A stretch of 20,338 nt of DNA from a virus: the IMG/VR virus record IMGVR_UViG_3300011010_000317, positions 1-20,338 of that record. One strand, 5' to 3'. Below are positions 7,509-15,258 of the stretch, one piece after another. The translations under genes were made by a program, and so were the position numbers. A model generated the notes under the pieces. The model was given only the letters and a program-made list of their open reading frames with translations. It was not told the origin of the DNA and searched no databases. Numbering within the stretch: position 1 is the first letter of the stretch; every line of letters begins with the position of its first letter.

Positions 7509-8665
7509 TCTCATTGATTAGACGTTCAATGCCTAATCTGGTTGCTTACGACCTTGCTGGCGTACAACCAATGAGCGGTCCTACTGGACTCATCTTCGCA
7601 ATGCGCTCACGTTATGTAAATCAGAGTGGTACTGAAGCATTCTACAACGAAGTAGATTCAGCATTCTCTGGTCAAGATGCCGGTCTTGATGAATCTGCTG
7701 GATTCAGTGATACTGCTGCTGGTATTGGTACCACTGCTCAAAGTGGAACTAATCCTTCAGTTTTAAACCCTGTTGGTACTGCTACTTCTACTGCCTATAA
7801 CGTAGGTCAGGGAATGGTTACTGGTGATGCAGAGAACCTTGATGGTACCGGTGCTGATGCTTTCAACCAGATGGCATTCTCAATCGAGAAAGTCACTGTG
7901 ACTGCAAAGTCACGCGCACTGAAAGCTGAGTATTCATTAGAACTCGCACAAGACCTTAAGGCAATTCACGGTTTGAATGCTGAGGCAGAATTGGCAAATA
8001 TTCTCTCTACAGAGATTCTTGCTGAAATTAACCGTGAAGTTATCAGAACCATCTATAAGGTTGCTGAGCAAGGTGCTGTACAGAATACCGCAACTGCTGG
8101 TATCTTTGACCTTGACGTTGATTCCAATGGTCGTTGGTCAGTTGAGAAGTTCAAAGGACTTCTATTCCAGATTGAGCGTGATGCTAACGCAATCGCACAA
8201 AGAACTCGTCGTGGAAAGGGCAACATCATTATGTGCTCTGCTGACGTTGCTTCAGCACTGACCATGGCTGGTGTTCTTGACTACACCCCTGCTCTTAATG
8301 CTAATCTCAACGTAGATGACACTGGTAACACCTTTGCTGGTGTTCTACAAGGTAAGTATCGTGTTTATATCGATCCTTATTCTGCTAACCTGACCTCAGG
8401 TAATGCATCTCCTGGTAATCAGTATTATGTTGTTGGTTATAAGGGTTCTTCCCCTTATGATGCTGGACTATTCTATTGTCCTTATGTTCCTCTCCAAATG
8501 GTTCGTGCCGTTGGTGAGAACAACTTCCAACCAAAAATTGGATTCAAGACTCGTTATGGTCTTGTTGCCAATCCATTTGCCGAAGGAACTGCTCAAGGTC
8601 TTGGAGCACTCAGAGTGAACGCTAACCGTTACTACAGAAGAGTTGCTGTAAAAAATCTAATGTGA
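7451..8665 (+). CDS. 23: Major capsid protein gp23, main C-terminal part (frame broken)
   Basis: The body of the T4-like major capsid protein, HK97-fold. In this frame the first codons after the stop at 7448-7450 read SFGGGSAAAGPTAGFDPVLI, then LIRRSMPNLVAYDLAGVQPM, SGPTGLIFAMRSRY, the TVTAKSRALKAEYSLELAQDL block, NREVIRTIYKVAEQGA, NIIMCSADVASAL, and YCPYVPLQM, ending NRYYRRVAVKNLM. These are standard gp23 blocks. The first possible start, TTG at 7514, lies inside a conserved block and has no ribosome binding site, so this is not an independent gene. Joined to the part at 7185 by a -1 shift, the product would be about 493 residues, a normal length for cyanophage gp23. An intrinsic terminator follows. 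Confidence 0.92.
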   Translation, partial: SFGGGSAAAGPTAGFDPVLISLIRRSMPNLVAYDLAGVQPMSGPTGLIFAMRSRYVNQSGTEAFYNEVDSAFSGQDAGLDESAGFSDTAAGIGTTAQSGTNPSVLNPVGTATSTAYNVGQGMVTGDAENLDGTGADAFNQMAFSIEKVTVTAKSRALKAEYSLELAQDLKAIHGLNAEAELANILSTEILAEINREVIRTIYKVAEQGAVQNTATAGIFDLDVDSNGRWSVEKFKGLLFQIERDANAIAQRTRRGKGNIIMCSADVASALTMAGVLDYTPALNANLNVDDTGNTFAGVLQGKYRVYIDPYSANLTSGNASPGNQYYVVGYKGSSPYDAGLFYCPYVPLQMVRAVGENNFQPKIGFKTRYGLVANPFAEGTAQGLGALRVNANRYYRRVAVKNLM

Positions 8666-8686
8666 GTCTTCTCACAAACTTTATTG

Positions 8687-8714
8687 AGAGGGTCTTTCGA
8701 GACCCTCTTTTTTT
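8687..8714 (+). terminator. Intrinsic terminator after gp23
   Basis: Perfect 9-bp stem AGAGGGTCT / AGACCCTCT with a stable TTCG tetraloop (8696-8699), followed by a run of seven T. It lies 21 bases after the gp23 stop and closes the capsid transcription unit. Confidence 0.95.
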
Positions 8715-8716
8715 AT

Positions 8717-8723
8717 CTAAATA
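8717..8723 (+). promoter_or_regulatory. Late-type promoter box (CTAAATA) before the gp3-like gene
   Basis: CTAAATA directly after the terminator T-run, 9 bases before the ATG at 8733, so the transcript would have almost no leader. The 15 bases from 8718 (TAAATACTTAAAAAA) recur exactly at 17454-17468, also just ahead of a gene. Likely late promoter variant. Confidence 0.5.
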
Positions 8724-8732
8724 CTTAAAAAA

Positions 8733-9287
8733 ATGGCAAGAAGTAATACACAAATAGAAAATAGAAATTTTCTTTCTCCTACTGGATTCAAATTTTCTTT
8801 AAAAAGAAGTCCTAAAGTTGCATTTTTTTGCAATCAAGCAAATATACCAGACCTCAATTTAGGTGTTGCAATTCAACCATCATATCTAAAAGATATTGAT
8901 ACTCCTGGAGATAAAATTGTATTTGGTGATTTAAATATTAGATTTTTAGTTGATGAAAATCTTGAAAATTATATGGAAATTCAAAATTGGATTCGTGGAC
9001 TTGGATATCCAGAAAGTTTGGAAGAAATTTATGATCTTCAAAAAAATGGAATTGTAAATCCAAAATATCAACAAAAATCAATGAATATTTACTCTGATGG
9101 AACTTTACAAATTTTAAGTAGTAATTTAATTGCAAAGTTTAATGTAAGTTTTAAAGATTTATTTCCATATTCTCTTTCTACAATTAGTTTTGATGCAACA
9201 GATACTGATATTCAATACTTTACAGCAGACGTAAGTTTCAAGTATACTATCTACAATATAACTGATTTAAGTGGAAATAATTTATGA
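8733..9287 (+). CDS. 3: Tail-tube-fold protein, probable tail completion/sheath stabiliser gp3
   Basis: 184-residue protein with the conserved cyanophage pattern NFLSPTGFKFSLKRSPKV, then FFCNQANIPDLNLG, DIDTPGDKIVFGDLNIRFLV, and NYMEIQNWIRGLGYP. Its layout parallels gp19 at 2187: CNQANIP with CKAANLP, TPGDKIVF with VAGDRTYD, and a following beta-strand then a NW(I/M) helix. This supports a tail-tube fold. In T4-like cyanophages the gene between gp23 and uvsW is usually gp3, which caps the tail tube end and stabilises the sheath; that name rests on position and size (T4 gp3 176 aa). A tail-tube initiator such as gp54 is a less likely alternative. There is no ribosome binding site and almost no leader. 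The ATG of the next gene overlaps its stop by 4 bases. Confidence 0.75.
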   Translation: MARSNTQIENRNFLSPTGFKFSLKRSPKVAFFCNQANIPDLNLGVAIQPSYLKDIDTPGDKIVFGDLNIRFLVDENLENYMEIQNWIRGLGYPESLEEIYDLQKNGIVNPKYQQKSMNIYSDGTLQILSSNLIAKFNVSFKDLFPYSLSTISFDATDTDIQYFTADVSFKYTIYNITDLSGNNL

Positions 9288-9721
9288 ATTTTGACCTTGA
9301 TATGATTCAAAAAATGTGGGAAAAAGATTCAATAATTGATCCAGATAATCTACATACAGAATCATTGAAAATACCAGCACTACACGCAAAATACTTTGAT
9401 ATCTATAATAATACAATACTTCTAAAAAAGAAAGCAGAACAACAAAGAAAAAATATTAGACACGAAAGATATGAATATTACTCAGGAAAATCAGATCCAG
9501 AAACTTATATAGAAACTCCATTTCCTAAAAAGATTAGAGATAAAGATACTCTACAAAAATATTTGGATGCTGATGAAAAACTTTCATCAGTTTCATTAAA
9601 AAATGACTATTACGATACAATGATTTTTTATATTGATAATATTCTTAAAATGATACACAATAGAACATATCAGATTAAAAATGCCATAGAATATCAAAAA
9701 TTTATGAGTGGATTAGGGTAG
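9284..9721 (+). CDS. uvsY: Recombination mediator UvsY
   Basis: Mediator that loads the UvsX recombinase onto gp32-coated single-stranded DNA in recombination-dependent replication and repair. The 145-residue product matches T4 UvsY (137 aa) in length and pattern: an N-terminal DLDMIQKMWEKDSIIDPDNL (T4 has DLQEEL...VFIDSTKL), PALHAKYFDIYN, a basic helix KKKAEQQRKNIRHERYEYYSGK (T4 ends LDYYSGRGD), LDADEKL (T4 LSADKDV), and a C-terminal helix IHNRTYQIKNAIEYQKF (T4 SRGFAIKHIQDMRAF). It overlaps the gp3-like gene by ATGA, so it is translationally coupled to a tail gene and would be transcribed from the same late-type promoter. The downstream uvsW gene acts in the same pathway. Confidence 0.88.
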   Translation: MNFDLDMIQKMWEKDSIIDPDNLHTESLKIPALHAKYFDIYNNTILLKKKAEQQRKNIRHERYEYYSGKSDPETYIETPFPKKIRDKDTLQKYLDADEKLSSVSLKNDYYDTMIFYIDNILKMIHNRTYQIKNAIEYQKFMSGLG

Positions 9722-9728
9722 ATAAATA
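9722..9728 (+). promoter_or_regulatory. T4-type late promoter box before uvsW
   Basis: GATAAATAC starting one base after the uvsY stop, 22 bases before the uvsW GTG. T4 uvsW is known to be a late gene, so the match is consistent with family behaviour. Confidence 0.6.
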
Positions 9729-9749
9729 CTCACAGGTGAACAAATCATC

Positions 9750-11219
9750 GTGAGTGTAACAGACGTTATTATTAAAAAAGCAAACGAAGTATTTTTAAAT
9801 TTAGAAACTCAACCACACATTGAGTATGAGTTAAGAGATCATTTTACATTCCAAGTAGATGGGGCAAAGTTTATGCCCCAGTATAGAAATAAGCATTGGA
9901 ATGGTGAAATTCATTTATTTGATATTAGAACTAAACAGATTTATGTTGGTCTTTTAGATAAGATTATAAGTTTTTGTGAGCAATCTAATTATACTTATAC
10001 ATTTGAAGACAATAAATTTTATGGACAACCCTTTGAAATAAATGAGGGTATCTCACTTGAAGGTGTTCAAGATTATATGAAATCTATTTGTTGTCACACT
10101 CCTCGTGACTATCAAGTAGAGGGAGTATATGGTGCATTAAGGCATAATCGAAAACTATTGATATCTCCCACTGCATCAGGCAAATCTCTGATGATTTATT
10201 CGTTAGTGAGATACTATGTAGATAAACACGAAAAAATACTTTTAGTTGTTCCAACGACATCACTCGTGGAGCAAATGTATAAAGATTTTCAGGACTATGG
10301 TTGGGATGCTGAATCATATTGTCACAGAATTTATTCAGGAAGAGAAAAAACAAACGAACATCCAGTTACAATTACAACCTGGCAGTCAATATACAAACTT
10401 GAACGTTCTTTCTTTGAAGATTATGGTGTCATTATAGGTGATGAAGCTCATTTATTCAAGAGCAAGTCATTAATCTCAATCATGACTAAATTACATCATG
10501 CCAAATATCGTTTTGGATTTACTGGAACTTTAGATGGAACTCAAACTCATAAGTGGGTTTTAGAAGGATTATTTGGTCCTTCATATAAAGTTACAAGAAC
10601 AGATGTGTTGATGAAGCAAGGACATCTTTCTCAGTTGGATATTCAGTGTATAGTTCTTAAACATTCTCCTAAGAAGTTTGATGTGTATGAAGATGAGATA
10701 CAATACTTAATAACTCATGATAAAAGAAATAACTTTATTAAAAATCTTGCATTAGATTTAAAAGGAAACACTTTAGTTTTATACAGTAGAGTTGAAACAC
10801 ACGGATCTATATTATATGAAAAGATAAATAGTAATAAGAAGAATGATAGAAAAGTTTTCTTTATTCATGGTGGTGTGGATACTGAAGAAAGAGAGCTCAC
10901 TCGTGAGATTACTGAAAAGGAAAATGATGCGATTATTGTTGCTTCTTATGGTACATTTTCAACTGGTATCAATATTCAAAATCTACATAATGTAATATTT
11001 GCTTCTCCTAGTAAATCTAGAATTAGAAATCTTCAATCAATTGGAAGAGTTTTAAGAAAAGGTAAAAACAAAACAAAAGCAGTCTTGTATGATATCTCTG
11101 ATGATTGTACTTACAACTCAAGAAAAAACTATACTCTCAATCACTTTATAGAAAGAATTAAAATATATAATGAAGAAAAATTCAATTACGAAATAATTAC
11201 AATACAACTCAAAAACTAA
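9750..11219 (+). CDS. uvsW: UvsW RNA-DNA and DNA helicase (SF2)
   Basis: ATP-dependent superfamily 2 helicase that unwinds R-loops, remodels branched recombination intermediates and helps switch phage replication from origin-dependent to recombination-dependent mode. The 489-residue product (T4 503 aa) has an N-terminal substrate-binding domain (HIEYELRDHFTFQVDGAKFMP, then YRNKHWNGEIHLFD), Walker A SPTASGKS at 139-146 with Lys145, a DEAH box at 231-234, motif III-like FGFTGTLDG, and motif VI QSIGRVLRKGK at about 429-439 with the Arg433 and Arg436 fingers. The start is GTG, supported by an AGGTGA ribosome binding site 10 bases upstream. It follows uvsY, and its stop overlaps the next ATG by one base (TAATG). 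Confidence 0.95.
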   Translation: MSVTDVIIKKANEVFLNLETQPHIEYELRDHFTFQVDGAKFMPQYRNKHWNGEIHLFDIRTKQIYVGLLDKIISFCEQSNYTYTFEDNKFYGQPFEINEGISLEGVQDYMKSICCHTPRDYQVEGVYGALRHNRKLLISPTASGKSLMIYSLVRYYVDKHEKILLVVPTTSLVEQMYKDFQDYGWDAESYCHRIYSGREKTNEHPVTITTWQSIYKLERSFFEDYGVIIGDEAHLFKSKSLISIMTKLHHAKYRFGFTGTLDGTQTHKWVLEGLFGPSYKVTRTDVLMKQGHLSQLDIQCIVLKHSPKKFDVYEDEIQYLITHDKRNNFIKNLALDLKGNTLVLYSRVETHGSILYEKINSNKKNDRKVFFIHGGVDTEERELTREITEKENDAIIVASYGTFSTGINIQNLHNVIFASPSKSRIRNLQSIGRVLRKGKNKTKAVLYDISDDCTYNSRKNYTLNHFIERIKIYNEEKFNYEIITIQLKN

Positions 11220-11608
11220 TGGAAGAAGATTTTTACTCAACAATAAAATTAAAATCAGGTGAAGAAATATTTGCCAAAGTATCTGCTGTGGAAGAAGAAG
11301 ATAAAACTTTATTAATTATTCTAAATCCAATTATGATATCAGAAATTAAAAATAGATTTGGAGTTTCTGGATATAAGTTTGAACCTTGGATGAAGACAAC
11401 AACAGAGGATATGTTTGTTATTAATTTAAATGATGTGCTTACAATGTCAGAATCTTTTGATATTGAAATGATTGTGATGTATCAATCATATGTGAGACAA
11501 CTGGATACAAAAGGAATTAATGAATCTAAACCAAGTAAAACAATGGGTTATCTTTCAAATGTAAATGATGCTAAAGAAATCTTGGAGAAGCTCTATAAGA
11601 TTAGTTAA
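11219..11608 (+). CDS. Small protein with an LSm-like N-terminal domain, function unknown
   Basis: 129-residue product, translationally coupled to uvsW through a TAATG overlap. The first 80 residues (STIKLKSGEEIFAKVSAVEE, DKTLLIILNPIMI, then a strand-rich stretch ending TEDMFVINLNDVLTMSES) follow the Sm/LSm pattern: a short helix, a strand with K-L-x-S-G-x-E-I, a strand with A-K-V, an Asp-x-x-hydrophobic turn, and a later hydrophobic strand. LSm proteins, including Hfq, form rings that bind RNA. The C-terminal 45 residues are polar and end in a helix (DAKEILEKLYKI). Similar proteins occur beside uvsW in cyanophages, usually called hypothetical. The fold is a pattern-based guess; RNA binding is not shown. 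The gene is followed by a 123-base gap holding a sigma70-like promoter. Confidence 0.8.
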   Translation: MEEDFYSTIKLKSGEEIFAKVSAVEEEDKTLLIILNPIMISEIKNRFGVSGYKFEPWMKTTTEDMFVINLNDVLTMSESFDIEMIVMYQSYVRQLDTKGINESKPSKTMGYLSNVNDAKEILEKLYKIS

Positions 11609-11677
11609 GTATCTCTAAGTAACTTATACCAATCTTTTCAACCCTGACAAAGGTTATTGTACCCTTATTTGTGAAAC

Positions 11678-11706
11678 TTGTCAACTATTAAAATACGTGT
11701 TATAAT
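11678..11706 (+). promoter_or_regulatory. Sigma70-like promoter upstream of gp55
   Basis: TTGTCA (11678-11683), a 17-base spacer, and a perfect TATAAT (11701-11706). Transcription would begin near 11713, just before the gp55 gene. The host sigma factor could use it early in infection. It is the only strong -35/-10 pair I found and starts the gp55-gp47-gp46 unit. Confidence 0.8.
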
Positions 11707-11731
11707 TCATACATATTAATGAACAAAACTT

Positions 11732-12229
11732 ATGATAACAACAAATGTTATGACTAAAAGAAAAAGGTCAGATCATTATGTAAATAATAAAGATTTTCTT
11801 GCTGCTCTCATTAAGTACAGGGAAGATGTTGAAATTGCTTCTCTTCAAGACAAACCCAAACCAGTAATACCACGTTACATAGGTGAATGTTTTTTAAAGA
11901 TTGCTAATCATCTTTCATTCAAGCCAAACTTCGTAAATTATATGTTTAAGGACGATATGATTTGTGATGGGATTGAAAATTGTGTTCAGTATATTCATAA
12001 CTTTAATCCAAAGAAATCTGAAAATCCTTTTGCTTACTTTACACAGATTATCTATTATGCTTTTCTTCGTCGTATACAAAGAGAAAAACGTCAATTAGAA
12101 ATCAAAAATAAAATACTTGAACGTTCTGGATTCAGTGAAGTATTTACTGATGACAATACCCTTGACGGTGGAAATTATTCAGACTATAATAGTATCAAAG
12201 ACGATATACACAGTAAAATAAGATATTAG
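11732..12229 (+). CDS. 55: Late sigma factor gp55
   Basis: Phage-encoded sigma factor that redirects host RNA polymerase to late promoters with the TATAAATA box; it acts with coactivator gp33 and the sliding clamp gp45. The 165-residue product (T4 185 aa) has the diagnostic HYVNNKDFLAALIKYREDV near the N-terminus (T4 NYVNNKELLQAIIDWK), ECFLKIANHLSFKPNFVNYM, DDMICDGIENCVQYIHNFNP, and NPFAYFTQIIYYAFLRRIQREKRQ, corresponding to a sigma region 2-like core. The ATG at 11732 gives an N-terminus of MITTNV before a second ATG at 11750; MTKRKRSDHYVNN from 11750 looks equally natural, and neither has a ribosome binding site. The C-terminus stops at DDIHSKIRY, without the hydrophobic clamp-binding tail known in T4 gp55. 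gp47 begins 4 bases downstream. Confidence 0.9.
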   Translation: MITTNVMTKRKRSDHYVNNKDFLAALIKYREDVEIASLQDKPKPVIPRYIGECFLKIANHLSFKPNFVNYMFKDDMICDGIENCVQYIHNFNPKKSENPFAYFTQIIYYAFLRRIQREKRQLEIKNKILERSGFSEVFTDDNTLDGGNYSDYNSIKDDIHSKIRY

Positions 12230-12233
12230 TTTT

Positions 12234-13268
12234 ATGCGTGTTGCAATAATCACTGATAGTCACTACGGTTGCCGGAAAGGTTCAAAACTTTTTCAGGATT
12301 ACTTTGAGCAATTTTATAAAAATGTATTTTTCCCGACATTAGAAAAGGAAGAAATCACTACAGTAATGCATCTTGGAGATGCTTTTGATAGTCGTAAGTC
12401 AATTGATTATCAGAGTTTGGAATGGACAAAAAGAGTTGTATTAGATCCTCTTTTAAAATATGATGTACACATGCTCGTTGGAAATCACGATGCTTATTAT
12501 AAAAATACTAATAGTGTAAACTCTCCCTCACTTTTGCTTCAAAATTATTCAAATATAAAAACTTATAGTGACCCTGAAGTTATTAAAATTGGAAACTTAA
12601 ATGTTCTTCTGATTCCTTGGATTTGTGCTGATAATGAAGAAAAAACTTTACGTCTAATCAAAAAGAGTGGGTGTAAAGTTGCTATGGGGCACTTGGAATT
12701 GAATGGATTTCAAGCTTATCGTGGGCATACAATGGATGATGGTATGGATTCCATTATGTTTGATGATTTTACAAAAGTATTTTCTGGGCATTATCATACT
12801 CGTTCAAATAATGGTACTGTATTTTATCTTGGAAATCCTTATGAGATTTTTTGGAATGATGTAAATGATACTCGTGGATTTCATATCTTTGATACTGAAA
12901 CTCTTGAACATACTCCTGTAAATAATCCATATAAAATGTATTATGTGATTTATTATGATGACGATAATTATCAAACTTTTGATACTCGTGAGTATGAAAA
13001 TAAAATTGTAAAAGTAATAGTTCGTAAGAAATCAAATACTAAAAAATTTGAAAAGTTTATTGATAAACTTTATACCTCAAATATATCTGAACTTAAAATT
13101 GTTGAAAACCTCCAAATTGAAGAAAATGAAGAATTTGAGGCTTATGAATCAGAGGATACACTTTCTATTTTGAATCGTTATGTTGAAGAATCTGAAATAT
13201 CTCTTGATAAATCAATTGTTCAGAAAATGCTTCATGAAATTTATCGTGAGGCATGTGAAATAGTTTAG
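12234..13268 (+). CDS. 47: Recombination endonuclease subunit gp47 (Mre11-like)
   Basis: Nuclease subunit of the gp46/gp47 complex, which resects double-strand ends for recombination-dependent replication and degrades host DNA. The 344-residue product (T4 339 aa) carries the calcineurin-like phosphoesterase motifs in order: DSH (Asp8, His10), GDAFDSR (Asp49), GNHD (Asn84, His85, Asp86), GHLEL (His153) and GHYH (His186, His188), which bind the two metal ions. The C-terminal third is variable and probably contacts gp46. It is 4 bases after gp55 and 2 bases before the DUF3110 gene, in a tight operon driven from the promoter near 11701. Confidence 0.95.
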   Translation: MRVAIITDSHYGCRKGSKLFQDYFEQFYKNVFFPTLEKEEITTVMHLGDAFDSRKSIDYQSLEWTKRVVLDPLLKYDVHMLVGNHDAYYKNTNSVNSPSLLLQNYSNIKTYSDPEVIKIGNLNVLLIPWICADNEEKTLRLIKKSGCKVAMGHLELNGFQAYRGHTMDDGMDSIMFDDFTKVFSGHYHTRSNNGTVFYLGNPYEIFWNDVNDTRGFHIFDTETLEHTPVNNPYKMYYVIYYDDDNYQTFDTREYENKIVKVIVRKKSNTKKFEKFIDKLYTSNISELKIVENLQIEENEEFEAYESEDTLSILNRYVEESEISLDKSIVQKMLHEIYREACEIV

Positions 13269-13270
13269 AT

Positions 13271-13528
13271 ATGTTTTTACTAACAATTTACGGTAGAGAA
13301 AGAGAGGGGGCATATTCTGTTGTGAATGAATATGGGGAAAAAATTCTATACCTCTTTGAAGAAGAAGATGATGCTGAAAGATATGCTATGATGCTTGAAG
13401 AAGATGGACATCCAGAAATGCATCTAATTGAAATTGAAGATGACATTATGTTACAAACTTGCAATTTAAATGACTATAAGTATACTATTATTACTTCAAA
13501 TGATATTGTAATTCCTCCAAATTATTAA
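13271..13528 (+). CDS. DUF3110 family protein, function unknown
   Basis: 85-residue acidic protein. The central EEEDDAERYAMMLEEDGHPEMHLIEIE matches the DUF3110 pattern (FEDEDDAERYAxLLE...), a small family otherwise typical of cyanobacteria and plastids. It has no signal peptide or membrane segment. It starts 2 bases after gp47 and stops 2 bases before gp46, so it is embedded between the two subunits of one nuclease complex and is presumably made with them. The family's biochemical function is not established. The position is common in T4-like cyanophages and is one of the better signs that the host is a cyanobacterium. Confidence 0.85.
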   Translation: MFLLTIYGREREGAYSVVNEYGEKILYLFEEEDDAERYAMMLEEDGHPEMHLIEIEDDIMLQTCNLNDYKYTIITSNDIVIPPNY

Positions 13529-13530
13529 TA

Positions 13531-15243
13531 ATGATTACATTTAAGACCATAAAATGGAAGAACTTTCTTTCTACCGGTAATCAATTTACCGAAGTTAATT
13601 TCACTAAAAACAAAACTAATTTAATTATTGGTACAAATGGTGCTGGTAAGAGTACAATTTTAGATGCATTATGCTTCTCTTTGTTTGGACGTAGTTTTAG
13701 AAAAATTAATAAACCACAACTTATCAATACAGTTAATGAGAAAGATTGTATTGTTGAAGTTGAATTTTTAATTGGAACATTAGAATGGAAAGTGATTCGT
13801 GGAATCAAACCAAATATCTTTGAAATTTATTGTAATGATAAAGTCATAGACCAAGTTTCTGCCTCAAATGACCAACAGAAATGGTTAGAGCAGACAGTTC
13901 TTAAAATGAATTATAAGTCATTTACACAAATTGTAATATTGGGGTCAAGTGCATTTGTTCCTTTTATGCAACTTCCTACATCACATCGTAGAGAAGTGAT
14001 TGAAGATTTATTGGATATAAAAATCTTTTCTTCAATGAATACTGTAATTAAAGAAAAGATTCGTAAGATTCGTGATGAAGTAAAAACTTTAGAACTTAAA
14101 AAAGAATCTCTTTTTGATAAAGTTGAAATGCAAAAAAACTTTATTGAAGAACTTGAGAATCGTGGAAATGCAAATATAAATGCTAATAAAGAAAAGATTG
14201 CTAATTTAGATTCTGAAGTTGTTGATTGTATAAAAGAAAATACTTTAATTGAAGAAGATGTTCTTAACAATATAAAAAAACAAGAAGAAGTTTCTGGCGC
14301 ATCTGATAAACTCAAAAAACTTGGAACATTAAAAGGTAAAATATCACAGAAAGTATCAACAATTACTGTTGAACATAAATTTTTTAATGAAAATACGGTA
14401 TGCCCTACATGTACACAGGAGATTGATGAAGAATTTAGAATAAATAAAATTAATGATGCTCAAAATAAGGCCAAGGATTTGCAATCTGGTTATAAAGAAC
14501 TGGAGGTAGCAATCAAAGAGGAAGAAGATCGAGAGCATCAATTTATAACACTTTCAAAAGAGATTACAAAACTTACACATGAAGTTTCTAGGAACAATAC
14601 TAAAATCTCTGGATGCCAAAGGCAAATCAGAGATCTTGAAAATGAAATTCAAAAACTTACCAATCAACTTAAAAACAGAAATTCTGAACATGAAAAATTA
14701 GAATCATTTCAAGAAACTCTTCATAATACTTATGATGAATTAGCAATCAAAAAAGATTCTATTAATTACTATGATTTTTCTTATGGTCTTTTAAAAGACG
14801 GTGGAGTTAAATCTAAAATTATTAAAAAATATCTACCATTAATTAATCAGCAAGTCAATCGTTATTTACAGATGATGGACTTTTATATAAACTTTACTCT
14901 TGATGAAGAGTTTAATGAAACTGTTCAATCTCCAATTCATGAAGATTTCTCATATGCTTCTTTTAGTGAAGGTGAGAAACAACGTATAGATTTAGCATTA
15001 CTTTTTACTTGGAGAGAAGTCGCACGAATGAAAAATTCTGTGAACTGTAATTTGATGATACTTGATGAGATTTTTGATAGTTCTTTAGATTCTTCTGGAA
15101 CAGAAGAGTTTCTTAAAATTATTCAGTTTGTAGTAAAGGATGCTAATATTTTTGTTATCTCTCATAAAGCAGGATTGGAAGACCGATTTGAAAGTGTAAT
15201 TAAATTTTCCAAGATAAAGGGGTTTAGCAGAATAGACACTTAA
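13531..15243 (+). CDS. 46: Recombination endonuclease subunit gp46 (Rad50/SbcC-like ATPase)
   Basis: ATPase and DNA-bridging subunit of the gp46/gp47 complex. The 570-residue product (T4 560 aa) has the full SMC-like layout: an N-terminal half-domain with Walker A GTNGAGKS at 34-41 (Lys40), a long charged coiled coil (about residues 160-450) interrupted by the zinc hook CPTC at 291-294, an ABC signature FSEGEKQR with Ser479, and Walker B LMILDEIFD with Asp512 and catalytic Glu513, followed by VISHKAG. All key residues are intact. Start is an ATG two bases after the DUF3110 stop. A terminator lies 15 bases beyond the stop codon, so this is the last gene of the gp55-gp46 unit. Confidence 0.97.
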   Translation: MITFKTIKWKNFLSTGNQFTEVNFTKNKTNLIIGTNGAGKSTILDALCFSLFGRSFRKINKPQLINTVNEKDCIVEVEFLIGTLEWKVIRGIKPNIFEIYCNDKVIDQVSASNDQQKWLEQTVLKMNYKSFTQIVILGSSAFVPFMQLPTSHRREVIEDLLDIKIFSSMNTVIKEKIRKIRDEVKTLELKKESLFDKVEMQKNFIEELENRGNANINANKEKIANLDSEVVDCIKENTLIEEDVLNNIKKQEEVSGASDKLKKLGTLKGKISQKVSTITVEHKFFNENTVCPTCTQEIDEEFRINKINDAQNKAKDLQSGYKELEVAIKEEEDREHQFITLSKEITKLTHEVSRNNTKISGCQRQIRDLENEIQKLTNQLKNRNSEHEKLESFQETLHNTYDELAIKKDSINYYDFSYGLLKDGGVKSKIIKKYLPLINQQVNRYLQMMDFYINFTLDEEFNETVQSPIHEDFSYASFSEGEKQRIDLALLFTWREVARMKNSVNCNLMILDEIFDSSLDSSGTEEFLKIIQFVVKDANIFVISHKAGLEDRFESVIKFSKIKGFSRIDT

Positions 15244-15258
15244 ATATCTGTCCACTGC

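Noticed and set aside
7514-7516. TTG at 7514 as a start of an independent capsid gene
   Set aside because: It lies inside the conserved FDPVLISLIRRSMPN block of gp23 with no ribosome binding site; the frame continues upstream with correct gp23 sequence.
10820-10834. ATAAATA boxes inside coding genes (uvsW, gp21, gp46)
   Set aside because: Expected by chance in AT-rich coding sequence and not positioned before a gene start.
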